A stretch of 64,000 bases of DNA from Atlantibacter hermannii. GTDB lineage: Bacteria; Pseudomonadota; Gammaproteobacteria; Enterobacterales; Enterobacteriaceae. Position numbers and translations under genes: made by a program. The stretch lies in contig LR134136.1 of assembly GCA_900635495.1 (NCBI GenBank), positions 1,612,001 to 1,676,000 on the forward strand, in the 5' to 3' direction. The notes under the pieces were generated by a model. The model was not told the DNA's origin and did no database searches. It saw only the letters and a list, made by a program, of their open reading frames with translations. Shown piece by piece: positions 1 to 9,500 of this stretch (its first letter is position 1; every line of letters begins with the position of its first letter).

Positions 1-339
1 CAGCGCGTTATCCAGCTGGTCAGGAATACCGGTGCTGGTGGCAAAATCATTGGCGGTGCCAAGCGGTACGATGCCAAGTGTCGGACGGACCGATTCATCG
101 ACATGTGAAAGCGCGGTCGCCACTTCGTTAATTGTGCCGTCGCCGCCGCCTGCAATGACTGTTTCCACACCCAGCGTTACCGCCTCATTAACGAAACGCG
201 TCGCATCGCCTTTTTCCCAGGTTACCCGTACATGCAGGATGACGCCTTCTTCACGCAGCAGGTTAACTGCGCTGCGCAGCAGATCATTGCCTGCGCCTTT
301 GCCATTAAGAACGATCAGAGAAGTGGGAATGCTGTCCAT
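1..339 (-). CDS. yegS: Lipid kinase YegS, N-terminal fragment (gene runs off the window)
   Basis: Only the first 113 codons are inside the window; the rest lies beyond position 1. The start is the ATG at 339-337, giving MDSIPTSLIVLNGKGAG. The fragment carries the diacylglycerol-kinase catalytic-domain signature GGGDGTINE (about residues 64-72), which binds nucleotide phosphate, followed by the PLGTANDFA motif near residue 95. In E. coli YegS is a cytoplasmic phosphatidylglycerol kinase of unknown physiological role. It is followed on the same strand only by sequence outside the window; upstream lies cyaR, which has its own terminator, so yegS probably uses a separate promoter in the roughly 80 bases before its start. 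Identification rests on strong similarity to E. coli YegS as remembered. Confidence 0.93.
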   Translation of the reverse strand, partial: MDSIPTSLIVLNGKGAGNDLLRSAVNLLREEGVILHVRVTWEKGDATRFVNEAVTLGVETVIAGGGDGTINEVATALSHVDESVRPTLGIVPLGTANDFATSTGIPDQLDNAL

Positions 340-421
340 GGAGTGTCCTGAAGTGAGCTTATCTTCAGGAAGTGTATACCGGATAAAAATTTCGGGAGTC
401 AGAAGGCGCTGAAAGCGGAAG

Positions 422-508
422 AAAAAAATAAGCCTGCGTAAGGGAGATTACGCAGGCTAAGGAGGTGGTTCCTGGTACAACTAGCATTTATGGGTTATGT
501 TTTTCAGC
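422..508 (-). ncRNA. cyaR: Small regulatory RNA CyaR
   Basis: The minus strand from 508 reads GCTGAAAAACATAACCCATA and continues through the conserved single-stranded region ACCAGGAACCACCTCC to a terminator hairpin. The stem is AGCCTGCGTAA pairing with TTACGCAGGCT (458-448 and 441-431), then seven U residues. Sequence, 87-nt length and position downstream of trhP match E. coli CyaR, an Hfq-binding sRNA that base-pairs with ompX, luxS, nadE and other mRNAs and blocks their translation. The targets are established knowledge from E. coli and Salmonella, not shown here. Confidence 0.95.
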
Positions 509-515
509 GAAACGA

Positions 516-558
516 ATCATACCCGGATCAACCGTAACGGTATGTGATCCCATTCTAA
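516..558 (-). promoter_or_regulatory. cyaR promoter with CRP site
   Basis: On the minus strand a -10 element TATGAT lies at 521-516, eight bases before the CyaR 5' end. A CRP-like site, one good half TGTGA and one degenerate half TCTAA separated by six bases on the plus strand, lies at 543-558. Its centre is about 42 bases upstream of the RNA start, the class II position expected for the known cAMP-CRP activation of cyaR. Confidence 0.75.
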
Positions 559-592
559 GATTCGTCCTAACGGAAAAAATAACTCAAATGAA

Positions 593-1954
593 TCACTTAC
601 CGTGAGGGTTGCGGGTGCTTTGCCCGGTGAAATTACGCATGAGCAGAGCGAATTCCAGCGCTAAATCCTGTGGAACCGGCATCCAGACGGTATAACCATC
701 TCCCGGCGCAACGTCCATTTTTCCACCTTTAGCATCCTCCAGATGTTCCAGCGTAAAATTGACATTACCCTGCGGCGTCATCAGTTCGAGGCTGTCACCC
801 ACAGAAAACTTGTTTTTCACTTTCACTTCAGCCAGATCGCCACGGCGCTCACCGGTAAATTCACCGACAAACTGCTGACGGTCAGAAACCGAAAAACCGT
901 ATTCGTAATTCTGATAATCATCATGAGTATGACGACGTAAAAATCCTTCGGTATAACCGCGGTGCGCCAGGCCTTCCAGCGTCTCCATCAGTGTCGGATC
1001 GAAGGGTTTACCCGCGGCGGCGTCGTCAATCGCGCGACGATAAACCTGGGCGGTACGGGCGCAATAGTAGAAAGATTTGGTGCGGCCTTCGATCTTCAAC
1101 GAGTGAACGCCCATTTTTGTCAGTCGTTCAACATGCTGGATAGCGCGCAGATCTTTGGAGTTCATGATATACGTGCCATGTTCGTCTTCGAACGCGGTCA
1201 TGTATTCACCCGGGCGCTGGGCTTCTTCCACCATAAACACTTTGTCAGTCGGCGCGCCAATGCCGAGGGTCGGCTCGATGGTTTGCACCGGGATCGGCTC
1301 ATGAAGGTGGACGATATTCCCGACGTCATCCTCTTTGCCTTCTTTAACGTTATATTCCCAGCGGCAGGCATTGGTGCAGGTGCCCTGGTTCGGATCGCGT
1401 TTGTTAATATAGCCGGACAGCAGGCACCGGCCGGAATACGCCATACACAGTGCGCCGTGGACGAAGATTTCAATCTCCATATCCGGCACCTGCTCGCGGA
1501 TTTCCGCAATCTCTTCAAGTGAGAGTTCGCGGGACAAAATCACACGCGTCAGGCCAATTTGTTTCCAGAACTTCACCGTCGCCCAGTTCACTGCGTTAGC
1601 CTGCACCGACAGATGAATATCCATCTCCGGGAACGCCTCGCGAACCATCATGATCAGACCCGGATCGGACATAATCAGCGCATCCGGTCCCATATCAATA
1701 ACCGGTTTCAGATCGCGAATGAAGGTTTTCAGCTTGGCGTTATGCGGGGCGATATTCACCACGACGTAGAATTTTTTACCCAGCGCATGGGCTTCGTTAA
1801 TGCCGAGCTGCAAATTCTCGTGATTGAATTCGTTATTGCGCACCCGCAGACTGTAACGCGGCTGGCCCGCGTAAACGGCGTCCGCGCCATAGGCAAAAGC
1901 GTAACGCATATTTTTCAGCGTTCCCGCCGGAGACAGGAGTTCTGGTTTAAACAT
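593..1954 (-). CDS. trhP: tRNA hydroxylation protein P (peptidase U32 family)
   Basis: A 453-residue protein, the family length, equal to E. coli YegQ/TrhP. TrhP makes 5-hydroxyuridine at the wobble position 34 of several tRNAs using prephenate as precursor, probably with an iron-sulfur cluster. The U32 signature EIFVHGALCMAYSGRCLLS spans residues 162-180, and the cysteines at 170, 177, 193 and 197 are the likely cluster ligands. The family was first annotated as a protease or collagenase, but the tRNA role is established in E. coli. The gene is intact. Its leader (1955-2050) can form three hairpins. It is followed by cyaR on the same strand, whose CRP site lies just past the trhP stop codon. 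Confidence 0.94.
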   Translation of the reverse strand: MFKPELLSPAGTLKNMRYAFAYGADAVYAGQPRYSLRVRNNEFNHENLQLGINEAHALGKKFYVVVNIAPHNAKLKTFIRDLKPVIDMGPDALIMSDPGLIMMVREAFPEMDIHLSVQANAVNWATVKFWKQIGLTRVILSRELSLEEIAEIREQVPDMEIEIFVHGALCMAYSGRCLLSGYINKRDPNQGTCTNACRWEYNVKEGKEDDVGNIVHLHEPIPVQTIEPTLGIGAPTDKVFMVEEAQRPGEYMTAFEDEHGTYIMNSKDLRAIQHVERLTKMGVHSLKIEGRTKSFYYCARTAQVYRRAIDDAAAGKPFDPTLMETLEGLAHRGYTEGFLRRHTHDDYQNYEYGFSVSDRQQFVGEFTGERRGDLAEVKVKNKFSVGDSLELMTPQGNVNFTLEHLEDAKGGKMDVAPGDGYTVWMPVPQDLALEFALLMRNFTGQSTRNPHGK

Positions 1955-1963
1955 GATGTTCTC

Positions 1964-2025
1964 GTTCTGATGTCAGGTCAGAACCGCCTCATCAGGCGAG
2001 GCGGCTTGGGGAGAGGATTATCCCC
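1964..2025 (-). promoter_or_regulatory. trhP leader with three consecutive hairpins
   Basis: Three inverted repeats follow each other directly upstream of the trhP start: GTTCTGA with TCAGAAC (1964-1970 and 1978-1984), CCGCCTC with GAGGCGG (1984-1990 and 1998-2004), and GGGGA with TCCCC (2008-2012 and 2021-2025). The middle one is GC-rich but no U-tract follows it on the minus strand. They would lie in the 5' untranslated region if transcription starts further upstream. A regulatory role is only an inference. Confidence 0.35.
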
Positions 2026-2161
2026 CACATTGAAGGCGGGAATTGTAGCGTTGCGGGGAGCAGAGGTAAAGCGCGGCGCGCTACCGCGCACCTGACGTTA
2101 CCGCGTAATAACCCGCAAAAGCCCAATCTTTAACGGCAGGGCATACTTAGCGGAACCCGGA

Positions 2162-2604
2162 TTAAAATTCTCTGGATAACGTAATATAACCGTTGAACCT
2201 GATTGAGCATTCATCTTTATTCATAAGGCTGGTGGCAATAAAAACAGCTTTCTTTTTTTGTTATTAAACCAGGTGTATTGAGCCGTAATAGATTTTACGT
2301 CATTTTCATAATAACTTGGGAAGAATATGCTGTTATAGGTATCTTCTGTTTTATCTTTACCGTGGTAATGGTTAAAATCAAACCTTGCCAGATATTCCGC
2401 GTAGGTACGAGAGACAGGCGTAATGTCTAAAATTTTTACCTGGGTTTTGTCGCGAACAATAGTTGACGTATCAATGCTTAACTGTTCTGACAATGCTTCA
2501 AAAAGGGATATTTCCATTGAGGCACCGACAGTCGCACACCCATAATTTTTCGCATATGACAGCATGGGTAAAAAAGCTATCAAGATAACCAATGCTTTTT
2601 TCAT
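2162..2604 (-). CDS. Small secreted protein of unknown function (frameshifted in this sequence)
   Basis: The start ATG at 2604 gives MKKALVILIAFLPMLSYAKN, a classical Sec signal peptide with likely cleavage after SYA. The mature part begins with KNYGCATVGASMEIS. The reading frame as printed ends at 2221 with a basic, unlikely tail. Restoring one A in the run at 2253-2259 lets it continue as AVFIATSLMNKDECSIRFNG and end at 2162 with TLSREF, about 146 residues in all. The two cysteines (mature start and NKDEC) could then form a disulfide. The gene is more AT-rich than its neighbours and replaces yegP of E. coli at this place, suggesting acquisition. I recall similar short enterobacterial proteins annotated as Shiga toxin A subunit, which I cannot verify and would not trust as a function. 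Confidence 0.7.
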
Positions 2605-2842
2605 ATTAATCCTCTTCTATAAATAAACCGGGATTGCCATAGTCGTTCCTTAACGAAAAATAAAGTCAGCCTGCCCGAGTTTAAAAGCTGTACTAATAAT
2701 GTCTATTAATGCTATGTGTTTTTTTAGATTTTTTATTGCTCAGGCGCTTTACAGGTTTTTTATTAAAATAATTAATTACCGTTTCTGGGTTTTTGCGACT
2801 AACTGAAATGACTATTTATTTTTATACGACGAACGGGGTATC

Positions 2843-2866
2843 AAAAAAGCCCACGTTGAGGTGGGC
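2843..2866 (-). terminator. Rho-independent terminator of the mdtABCD-baeSR operon
   Basis: On the minus strand GCCCAC, a six-base loop and GTGGGC are followed by six T residues, starting 14 bases after the baeR stop codon. This is a standard intrinsic terminator closing the operon. The remaining 2605-2842 interval is AT-rich and shows no gene that I can support. Confidence 0.85.
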
Positions 2867-2879
2867 ATTATTTTGAAAA

Positions 2880-3602
2880 TTATATCAAACGGCAGGCGTC
2901 CGCTTCCCAGCGATATCCCACGCCGTAGACGGCCCGGATAAAAGATTGTTGTTCATCGAGGGCTTCCAGTTTGCGGCGCAGGTTTTTAATGTGGCTGTCG
3001 ATGGTGCGGTCGGTCACCACGCGGTAATCGTCATACAGCTGGTTCAGTAACTGTTCCCGGGAAAATACTTTCCCCGGTTCGTGGGACAACGTTTTTAATA
3101 GCCTGAATTCAGCCGGGGTGAGATCCAGCGTTTTAGTGCGCCAGCTTGCCTGGAAACGGCCTTCGTCAACGATAAGTGGGCTGTCGGCATCCTGTTTCGC
3201 CAGCTCTTTATGCGGCTTGCAGCGACGCAAAATGGTTTTCACCCGCGCCACCACTTCACGGGGGCTGTATGGCTTGCAGATGTAATCATCCGCGCCGATT
3301 TCCAGCCCCAGCAGACGATCGATTTCTTCAATCTTGGCGGTCACCATCACAATCGGCACGTCAGAAAAGCGGCGGATTTCGCGGCACAACGTAAGCCCAT
3401 CCACGCCGGGCAGCATCAAATCCAGCAGGATCAGCGCAGGTGGCGTCTGGCGGACATAATTCAACACTTTATCGCCATGATCGATAAGCGACGGCGCGTA
3501 ACCCGCCGCTCGCAGATAATCAATCAGCAACTGCCCCAGCTTGGGCTCATCTTCCACGATCAAAATACGTGGCGTGTTTTCGTCAATCGGTAGCTCTGTC
3601 AT
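2880..3602 (-). CDS. baeR: Response regulator BaeR
   Basis: A 240-residue OmpR/PhoB-family regulator, the same length as E. coli BaeR. The receiver domain (residues 12-125) has the acidic pocket VEDE and the phosphoacceptor D61 in LLDLMLPG. The C-terminal winged-helix domain (about 140-235) contains LTPAEFRLL and the recognition region DRTIDSHIKNLRRKLE. BaeR is phosphorylated by BaeS under envelope stress (indole, flavonoids, zinc, misfolded pilin) and activates mdtABCD, acrD and spy. Its start overlaps the end of baeS by four bases (ATGA), so it is translationally coupled and the last gene of the operon. Confidence 0.97.
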   Translation of the reverse strand: MTELPIDENTPRILIVEDEPKLGQLLIDYLRAAGYAPSLIDHGDKVLNYVRQTPPALILLDLMLPGVDGLTLCREIRRFSDVPIVMVTAKIEEIDRLLGLEIGADDYICKPYSPREVVARVKTILRRCKPHKELAKQDADSPLIVDEGRFQASWRTKTLDLTPAEFRLLKTLSHEPGKVFSREQLLNQLYDDYRVVTDRTIDSHIKNLRRKLEALDEQQSFIRAVYGVGYRWEADACRLI

Positions 3603-5002
3603 GCTTCTCCCGGTAATTCGTCGAGGGGTAGCGATACAGTAACGCTAATCCCACCCAAAGGGGAATGGTCGGCGTGCAGCGTGCCGTTGTGGGCGGCAAC
3701 GATATTTACGCAAATCGCCAGCCCCAGGCCGGAGCCGCCGCTGGCGCGGCTGCGCGAGCCTTCCGCACGGTAAAAACGTTCAAACAGCTTGCCCATTTGC
3801 GCATCGGTTACCCCAGGGGCGCTGTCGGAAAAGGTGAGCCTCAGCGTATGCGCATCGATGCGTCCCTGGATCTGCAGCTCACCGCCCGCATCGGTATAGC
3901 GCAGGCTGTTCTCAAGCAAGTTATTAAACAGCTGCATCAGGCGGTCGCCATCACCGAACACCACGGCATGTTCGGGGAGCGAAAGAGAAATTTGCAGGCC
4001 ACGGGCCAGAAAGCGCTCGCGAAACGCGCCCGCGGCCACTTCCAGGAGGTTCACAATATCGACCGGCGCTTTTTGATAAGCCAGCGCCCCCTCGTCAGAC
4101 AGAGAGAGCTGATGTAAATCGTCCACCAGCTTGGTGAGGGTGCCGACTTCCGCCTGAAGCGATGCCACGGATTCCGGCGTAAACTGGCGCACCCCATCCT
4201 GAATCGCTTCCAGCTCGCCGCGCAGCACCGCCAGCGGCGTGCGAAGCTCATGGGAAATATCCGCCATAAAGTCGCGGCGCATTTGTTGGTTTTTCTCAAG
4301 CGTACTGGCGAGCTGGTTAAAGTCCTGGGCCAGCTTGCCCAGTTCATCCTGACTGTTGGTGGCGACCCGGGTGGAAAAATTGCCCGCCGCCAGCTGGTGG
4401 GTGCCCTCAACCAGTCGCTTGACCGGGGCCAACAGGCCACGCGCCAGCAATAATGTCGCCGCCGCCGCCAGCAGTGTCGACAGCGCGACAATCAGCCAAC
4501 TGGTACGCCGTTGCTGCTTATCAAAATTAATATCCGTGGAGCGGGTGAGCCGTTCCACCGGCGAGGCGATGACCCAACCGACGCTGGCATTATTCACCGT
4601 AATCGCCCGCCGCATACCGTCTGGCGGCACCGGCGAGCGCGGGCCGACCAGCACGGTGTGATCCTGATCCATCACCCAAAACTGGGTGCGCCAGCCGTGG
4701 GGCGGCAGCGCGTTTGGACGGTGACTTTCGTCTTCATTATCCCGCTCGAACGAGCGCAGGATCTGGAACACGAAGCGATCGTTATGGCGCAGGAAATGCC
4801 AGTTGCCATGCAATGCGTACTGCTCCGCAAGGGCATCGCTGAGGAGCTCAAGGCGCTGGGCGTTACCGCGTTTTATGTAATCAATAAAGCCGCGCTCAAA
4901 GCTAAACCGTACCGCCCAGTGCATGGTAATCAACAATAAAATGCAGGTAGCGAAAATCGCCAGAAACAGCTTTCCCGTAATACCGGGCCGCCACAGTTTC
5001 AT
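3599..5002 (-). CDS. baeS: Sensor histidine kinase BaeS
   Basis: A 467-residue inner-membrane sensor kinase matching E. coli BaeS in length. Order: transmembrane helix 1 (about 12-30), periplasmic sensor domain (31-165), transmembrane helix 2 (168-190), HAMP linker, the dimerisation and phosphoacceptor motif DISHELRTPL with H251, and the HATPase domain with N box LLENSLRYT and glycine boxes near DSAPGV and SGGSGLGLA. It phosphorylates BaeR. Its start overlaps the mdtD stop by one base (TAATG), so regulator genes and pump genes share one transcript and are autoregulated through the mdtA promoter. Confidence 0.97.
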   Translation of the reverse strand: MKLWRPGITGKLFLAIFATCILLLITMHWAVRFSFERGFIDYIKRGNAQRLELLSDALAEQYALHGNWHFLRHNDRFVFQILRSFERDNEDESHRPNALPPHGWRTQFWVMDQDHTVLVGPRSPVPPDGMRRAITVNNASVGWVIASPVERLTRSTDINFDKQQRRTSWLIVALSTLLAAAATLLLARGLLAPVKRLVEGTHQLAAGNFSTRVATNSQDELGKLAQDFNQLASTLEKNQQMRRDFMADISHELRTPLAVLRGELEAIQDGVRQFTPESVASLQAEVGTLTKLVDDLHQLSLSDEGALAYQKAPVDIVNLLEVAAGAFRERFLARGLQISLSLPEHAVVFGDGDRLMQLFNNLLENSLRYTDAGGELQIQGRIDAHTLRLTFSDSAPGVTDAQMGKLFERFYRAEGSRSRASGGSGLGLAICVNIVAAHNGTLHADHSPLGGISVTVSLPLDELPGEA

Positions 5003-6408
5003 TATTGACTCCTTTTGCGCCGGGCGAGCACGGCGTTTTTACGCGTGTCGTCAGGGACGCGGGAAAAGATCAGCGCGGGCAGCGCGATAATGACCGCCAT
5101 GCTGAGATAAGTATAAAGAAACACGCTCTGCGCCGATTCCAGCGTAAGATGCTGGTGGCCGAACGCGCCAAGCAGCAGCCCGGCGACGCTGACCCCGAGG
5201 CTCATCGAGAGCTGCATCACCATGGAAAGCAGGCCGTTCCCGCCGCTGGCAAGCGCATCGGGGAGATCTTTCAGGGTCAGGGTGTTCATGGTGGAGAAGC
5301 GGATCGCGTTGATCACCCCCTGCAACAGCAGCACTACCGGCAATATCCAGATCCAACCCTGCAAAGCGGTGCCCATAAACAGCAGCGTGATCAGCGCCAG
5401 CGCAAGGGTTGAGAACACCAGAACATGGCGATAGCCGAAGCGGTTAACGATCTGCACCACGATACGCTTGATGCCCATGCTGCCGAGCACCATCGGCATC
5501 ATCATCAACCCGGCGTGAAACGGCGAAAAGCCAAGGCCGATTTGCAAAAATACCGGCGTCATAAACGGCAACATCCCGCTACCGATACGCCCGAAAAAGC
5601 TGCCCAATAGCCCGGTTGAAAAACTCCGCGTGCGGAACAGCTCCAGCCTGAACAGCGCCCGGTCATTACCCCTGGCGTGCTTCAGATAGAGCCCCAGTGC
5701 GATTACGCCACCTGCTACCATCAGCCCCAGCCAGGCCGTCGGGATACCCAGCGTTTTTTGGCCGTCCAGCGCGAGGGTGAGCGCCGCCATGCCAAAGGCC
5801 AGCAGCAGGAACCCGGAGAAATCAAAGCGTCGGGTTTGCATGGTGTAGTTAGGCATCAGCCAGAGTGTGGCGACAGCGCCGACAATCCCCACCGGTAAAT
5901 TAATTAAAAAGATCCAGTGCCAGGAGGCGTACTCAACAAGAATACCGCCCAGCGCCGGACCGAGCAGCGGGCCGATTTGCCCGGGCAGCGTCACAAACGT
6001 CATGGCGGCCATATATTGATCGCGCGGGACGATTTTCATTACCGTGAGCCTGCCAACCGGGACCATCATCGCGCCCCCGATGCCCTGTACCACGCGCGCC
6101 ATAATCAATCCGTTGAGGGTACTGGCCAGGGCGCAAAACAGGGAGCCGAGCGTAAACAGCACGATGGCGCTGAAAAAGATATTGCGGACCCCAACGCGGT
6201 CGGCCAGCCAGCCGCTGGCAGGCAGCATCACCGCCACCGTCAGCACATAGGATACGATCACCATATGCATATGCAGCGGATCTTCGCCGAGACTCCGCGC
6301 CATGGAGGGCAGGGCGGTATTCACAATGGTGGTATCCAGCGTTTGCATAAAGAAACCAAACGCCACGATCCACAGTTGCCAGCGCACGTTGTTGGGCAAT
6401 TCCGTCAT
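5002..6408 (-). CDS. mdtD: MFS transporter MdtD
   Basis: A 468-residue major facilitator of the EmrB/QacA drug:H+ antiporter-2 family (14 predicted helices), near the 471 residues of E. coli MdtD. The family features DTTIVNTALPSMA in helix 1 and GWLADRVGVR in the loop after helix 2 are present. It is cotranscribed with the MdtABC pump, three bases after the mdtC stop, but is not needed for MdtABC-mediated resistance in E. coli; a role in iron or citrate export has been proposed there. The gene is intact. Substrate here is unknown. Confidence 0.92.
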   Translation of the reverse strand: MTELPNNVRWQLWIVAFGFFMQTLDTTIVNTALPSMARSLGEDPLHMHMVIVSYVLTVAVMLPASGWLADRVGVRNIFFSAIVLFTLGSLFCALASTLNGLIMARVVQGIGGAMMVPVGRLTVMKIVPRDQYMAAMTFVTLPGQIGPLLGPALGGILVEYASWHWIFLINLPVGIVGAVATLWLMPNYTMQTRRFDFSGFLLLAFGMAALTLALDGQKTLGIPTAWLGLMVAGGVIALGLYLKHARGNDRALFRLELFRTRSFSTGLLGSFFGRIGSGMLPFMTPVFLQIGLGFSPFHAGLMMMPMVLGSMGIKRIVVQIVNRFGYRHVLVFSTLALALITLLFMGTALQGWIWILPVVLLLQGVINAIRFSTMNTLTLKDLPDALASGGNGLLSMVMQLSMSLGVSVAGLLLGAFGHQHLTLESAQSVFLYTYLSMAVIIALPALIFSRVPDDTRKNAVLARRKRSQ

Positions 6409-6411
6409 CGG

Positions 6412-9400
6412 CTACTCACTCGTCGTAATGGTTTCACCTCCACGACGCTGGCGCGTAAAGCGCAGTCGCAGTCGGTCAAAAAACAGATAAACCACCGGCG
6501 TGGTGTAGAGCGTCAGCAACTGGCTCATCACCAGACCGCCAACGATGGTAATGCCCAGCGGCTGACGCAGTTCCGCGCCGTCGCCGCTGGATATCACCAG
6601 AGGCAGCGCCCCAAACAGCGCCGCCAGAGTGGTCATCATAATGGGACGAAAGCGTAGCAAACAGGCCTGAAAAATCGCCTGTTCCGGCGATAAGTCGCCT
6701 TTTCGCTGCGCCTCGATGGCGAAATCTACCATCATGATGGCGTTCTTTTCACGATCCCGATCAACAGCATAATGCCTATCAGGGCGATCAGACTGAACGG
6801 TGCGCCGAAAAGCTCAAGCGCCAGCAGTGCGCCAACGCCTGCCGATGGCAGAGTCGAGAGTATCGTCAGCGGATGCACATAACTTTCATACAGGATCCCT
6901 AATACGATATATACCGTGGCGATTGCGGCCAGAATCAAAAAGACCTGGGAGTTCATGGTGTCCTGAAATATCTGCGCGGTGCCCGCGTAGCTGCCGCGAA
7001 CCGTTGAGGGTACGCCAAGGGCGGTCATGGTGCGGTCAATGGCTGCGCTGGCCTCAGACAATGACACCCCGGAGGGCAGGTTAAACGCGATAGTGGAGGC
7101 CGCCGACAGCCCCTGATGATTCACCGACAGCGGCGCGTTGGCCGGTTGCCAGCGGGCGAAGCTGGACAACGGAATCGGTTTGCCGTCGCTGTTGATCACA
7201 AACATCTGGTTCAGGGCGCTGATATCCTGGGTGTAGCGGGGATCGACCTGCATCACCACTTTGTACTGGTTCAGCGGCTGATAAATGGTGGATATTTGCC
7301 GCTGACCAAAGGCGTTATTCAACAGGCCGTTCGCGTCCTGAACGCTGATGCCCAGCCGCGACATGGTTTCCCGGTCGTAAATCAGGCTCATCTCCGCGCC
7401 GTTATCCTGCTGGTCGGAGTTAACATCCGCCAGTTCCGGCAACGTGGAAAAGGCCTTACGGATCTTCGGCTCCCATTCACGTAACGCCGCCAGGTCGTCG
7501 GACAATAACGTGTACTGATAACTGGCGTTAGACTGCCGTCCGCCCACCCGGATATCCTGTACCGCCATTAAAAACAGGCTGGCGCCAGGCTCCCTGGCCA
7601 GTTTTTTACGTAACCGATCGATTACCTGCTGCGACGTCTCTTTACGTTCGCCAAGCGGTTTCAACGAGATAAACATCATCCCGCTGTTAACCCGCGACCC
7701 GCCCGTAAACCCGGTGACGTTATCCACCGCCGGATCGTCGCGGATGATCTTCATAAAATCCTGCAACTTACCACGCATCGCCTGGAAAGAAATGCTTTGA
7801 TCCGCCTGAATACCGCCCATCAGGCGGCCGGTGTCCTGTTCCGGGAAAAACGTTTTGGGGATGGCGATATACAGCCAGATATTGAGCGCGATAGTGGCGA
7901 GTAACACCACGCCCACCAGGCGGGTATGACGCAGCACCCATTGCAGGGACGTGGCGTAGCCCTCCTGCATGGCGGTCAGCACGCGGCCAATACCGCGCTT
8001 ACGCGGCTGGGTTTTTGGCTTGCTGGCCTTGAGGAGCCAGCCGCACATCATTGGGGTTAAGGTCAGCGATACCACCAGAGAGATGCCTATCGCCACCGAG
8101 AGCGTCACCGCAAACTCCCGGAATAAGCGGCCCGGCAATCCGCCCATCAGCAGCAGCGGCAGAAATACCGCGACCAGCGACAGGCTCATGGAGAGCACCG
8201 TAAAGCCCACTTCCCGCACCCCCTGCAACGCCGCCTGGAGTGGTTTGACGCCCGCTTCGAGATGCCGGGAAATATTCTCCAGCACCACGATGGCGTCATC
8301 CACCACAAAGCCGGTGGCAATGGTTAATGCCATCAGCGACAGGTTATTGAGGCTAAAACCGCACAGGTACATGGCCGTAAAGGTGCCGATTAACGACACC
8401 GGCACCGCGATAGCCGGGATAAACGTGGCGCGCCCGGAACGCAAAAACAGAAATACCACCAGGATCACCAGCGCCACGGAGATCACCAGCGTCTGTTCCA
8501 CTTCCTTGAGGGAGGCGCGAATGGTCGGCGAACGATCCTGGGCGATTTGCAGATCGATAGAGGCCGGGATGATCTCGCGCAGTTCCGGCACCCGGGCGCG
8601 GATGCGATCCACGGTTTCAATAATATTGGCGTCCGGCGCCTTGCGGATTATCAGCAAAATCGCCGGTTTGGCGTTGGTCATCCCGGCGTTGCGCACGTCC
8701 TGCACCGAGTCGGTGACCGTCGCCACATCCTGGAGCTTTACCGCTGCGCCATTGTGGTAGTGGATGATCAACGGCTGGTATTCCGCGGCGGTTTTCAGTT
8801 CGTCATTGGCCTGGATTTGCCAGCGTCGGTCGCTGTCTTCCAGCGCGCCCTGAGGCCGACGCACGTTGGCTTCGCTGATGGCGGTTCGCACCGCATCCAG
8901 CGACACGCCCTGGTTAAACAGCGCCTGAGGATTAAGATCGACGCGTACCGCTGGCAGCGAGCTGCCGCCCACGTCCACGTCGCCGACGCCCTCAATTTTC
9001 GCGATAGTTTGGGCAAGTTGGGTAGAGGCGAAGTCGTACAGCGCGCCCTGGGATAACGTATCGGAAGTCAGCGTCAGAATGATGATCGGCGCATCGGACG
9101 GATTCGCTTTGCGGTAAGTCGGGCGGCTCGGCATCCCGCTTGGCAGCAGACTCTGCGCCGCATTGATCGCCGCCTGCACATCACGCGCCGCGCCGTTAAT
9201 ATTGCGCTCAAAATCGAACTGCAAAATTATGCGCGTGCTGCCAAGCGAGCTTGACGAGGTCATCTCATTGACCCCGGCAATGCGTCCCAGCGCACGCTCC
9301 AGCGGTGTCGCCACCGATGACGCCATGGTTTCCGGGGACGCGCCGGGCAGCGAGGCGCTGACCATAATGACCGGGAAATCGACCTGCGGCAGCGGGGCGA

Positions 9401-9500
9401 CCGGCAGGAGCCGAAACGCCAGAACACCGCACAGCGTCACCGCCAGCGTCAGCAGGATCGTGGCGACAGGCCGATAAATAAACAGGGCGTAAAATCGCAC
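6412..9500 (-). CDS. mdtC: RND efflux pump subunit MdtC (one frameshift)
   Basis: An RND-family inner-membrane proton antiporter of about 1028 residues once repaired, the E. coli MdtC length. It starts with GTG at 9500, three bases before the mdtB stop region, giving RFYALFIYRPVATILL, the usual first membrane helix. The charged proton-relay region VVDDAIVVLENI lies in helix 4. One base is missing in the T run at 6746-6749 (minus strand: GTGAAAAGAACG where the family has VKKNAIMM), splitting the last 107 residues into another frame. Everything else matches, so a sequencing error is more likely than inactivation. MdtC works with MdtB as a B2C heterotrimer, with MdtA and TolC, exporting bile salts and novobiocin; MdtC carries the main drug path. 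Confidence 0.93.

Noticed and set aside
2253..2259. Programmed -1 ribosomal frameshifting on the A7 run of the small secreted protein
   Set aside because: The run is not placed as a proper X XXY YYZ slippery heptamer in the reading frame, and similar homopolymer errors are common in this sequence. A lost base is simpler.
5917..6657. Long plus-strand open frame opposite mdtD and the end of mdtC
   Set aside because: It is antisense to two well-conserved genes and its protein is low-complexity and His/Gln/Arg-rich, typical of a GC-driven shadow frame. The same applies to other long frames opposite mdtB, dgcE, baeS and trhP.
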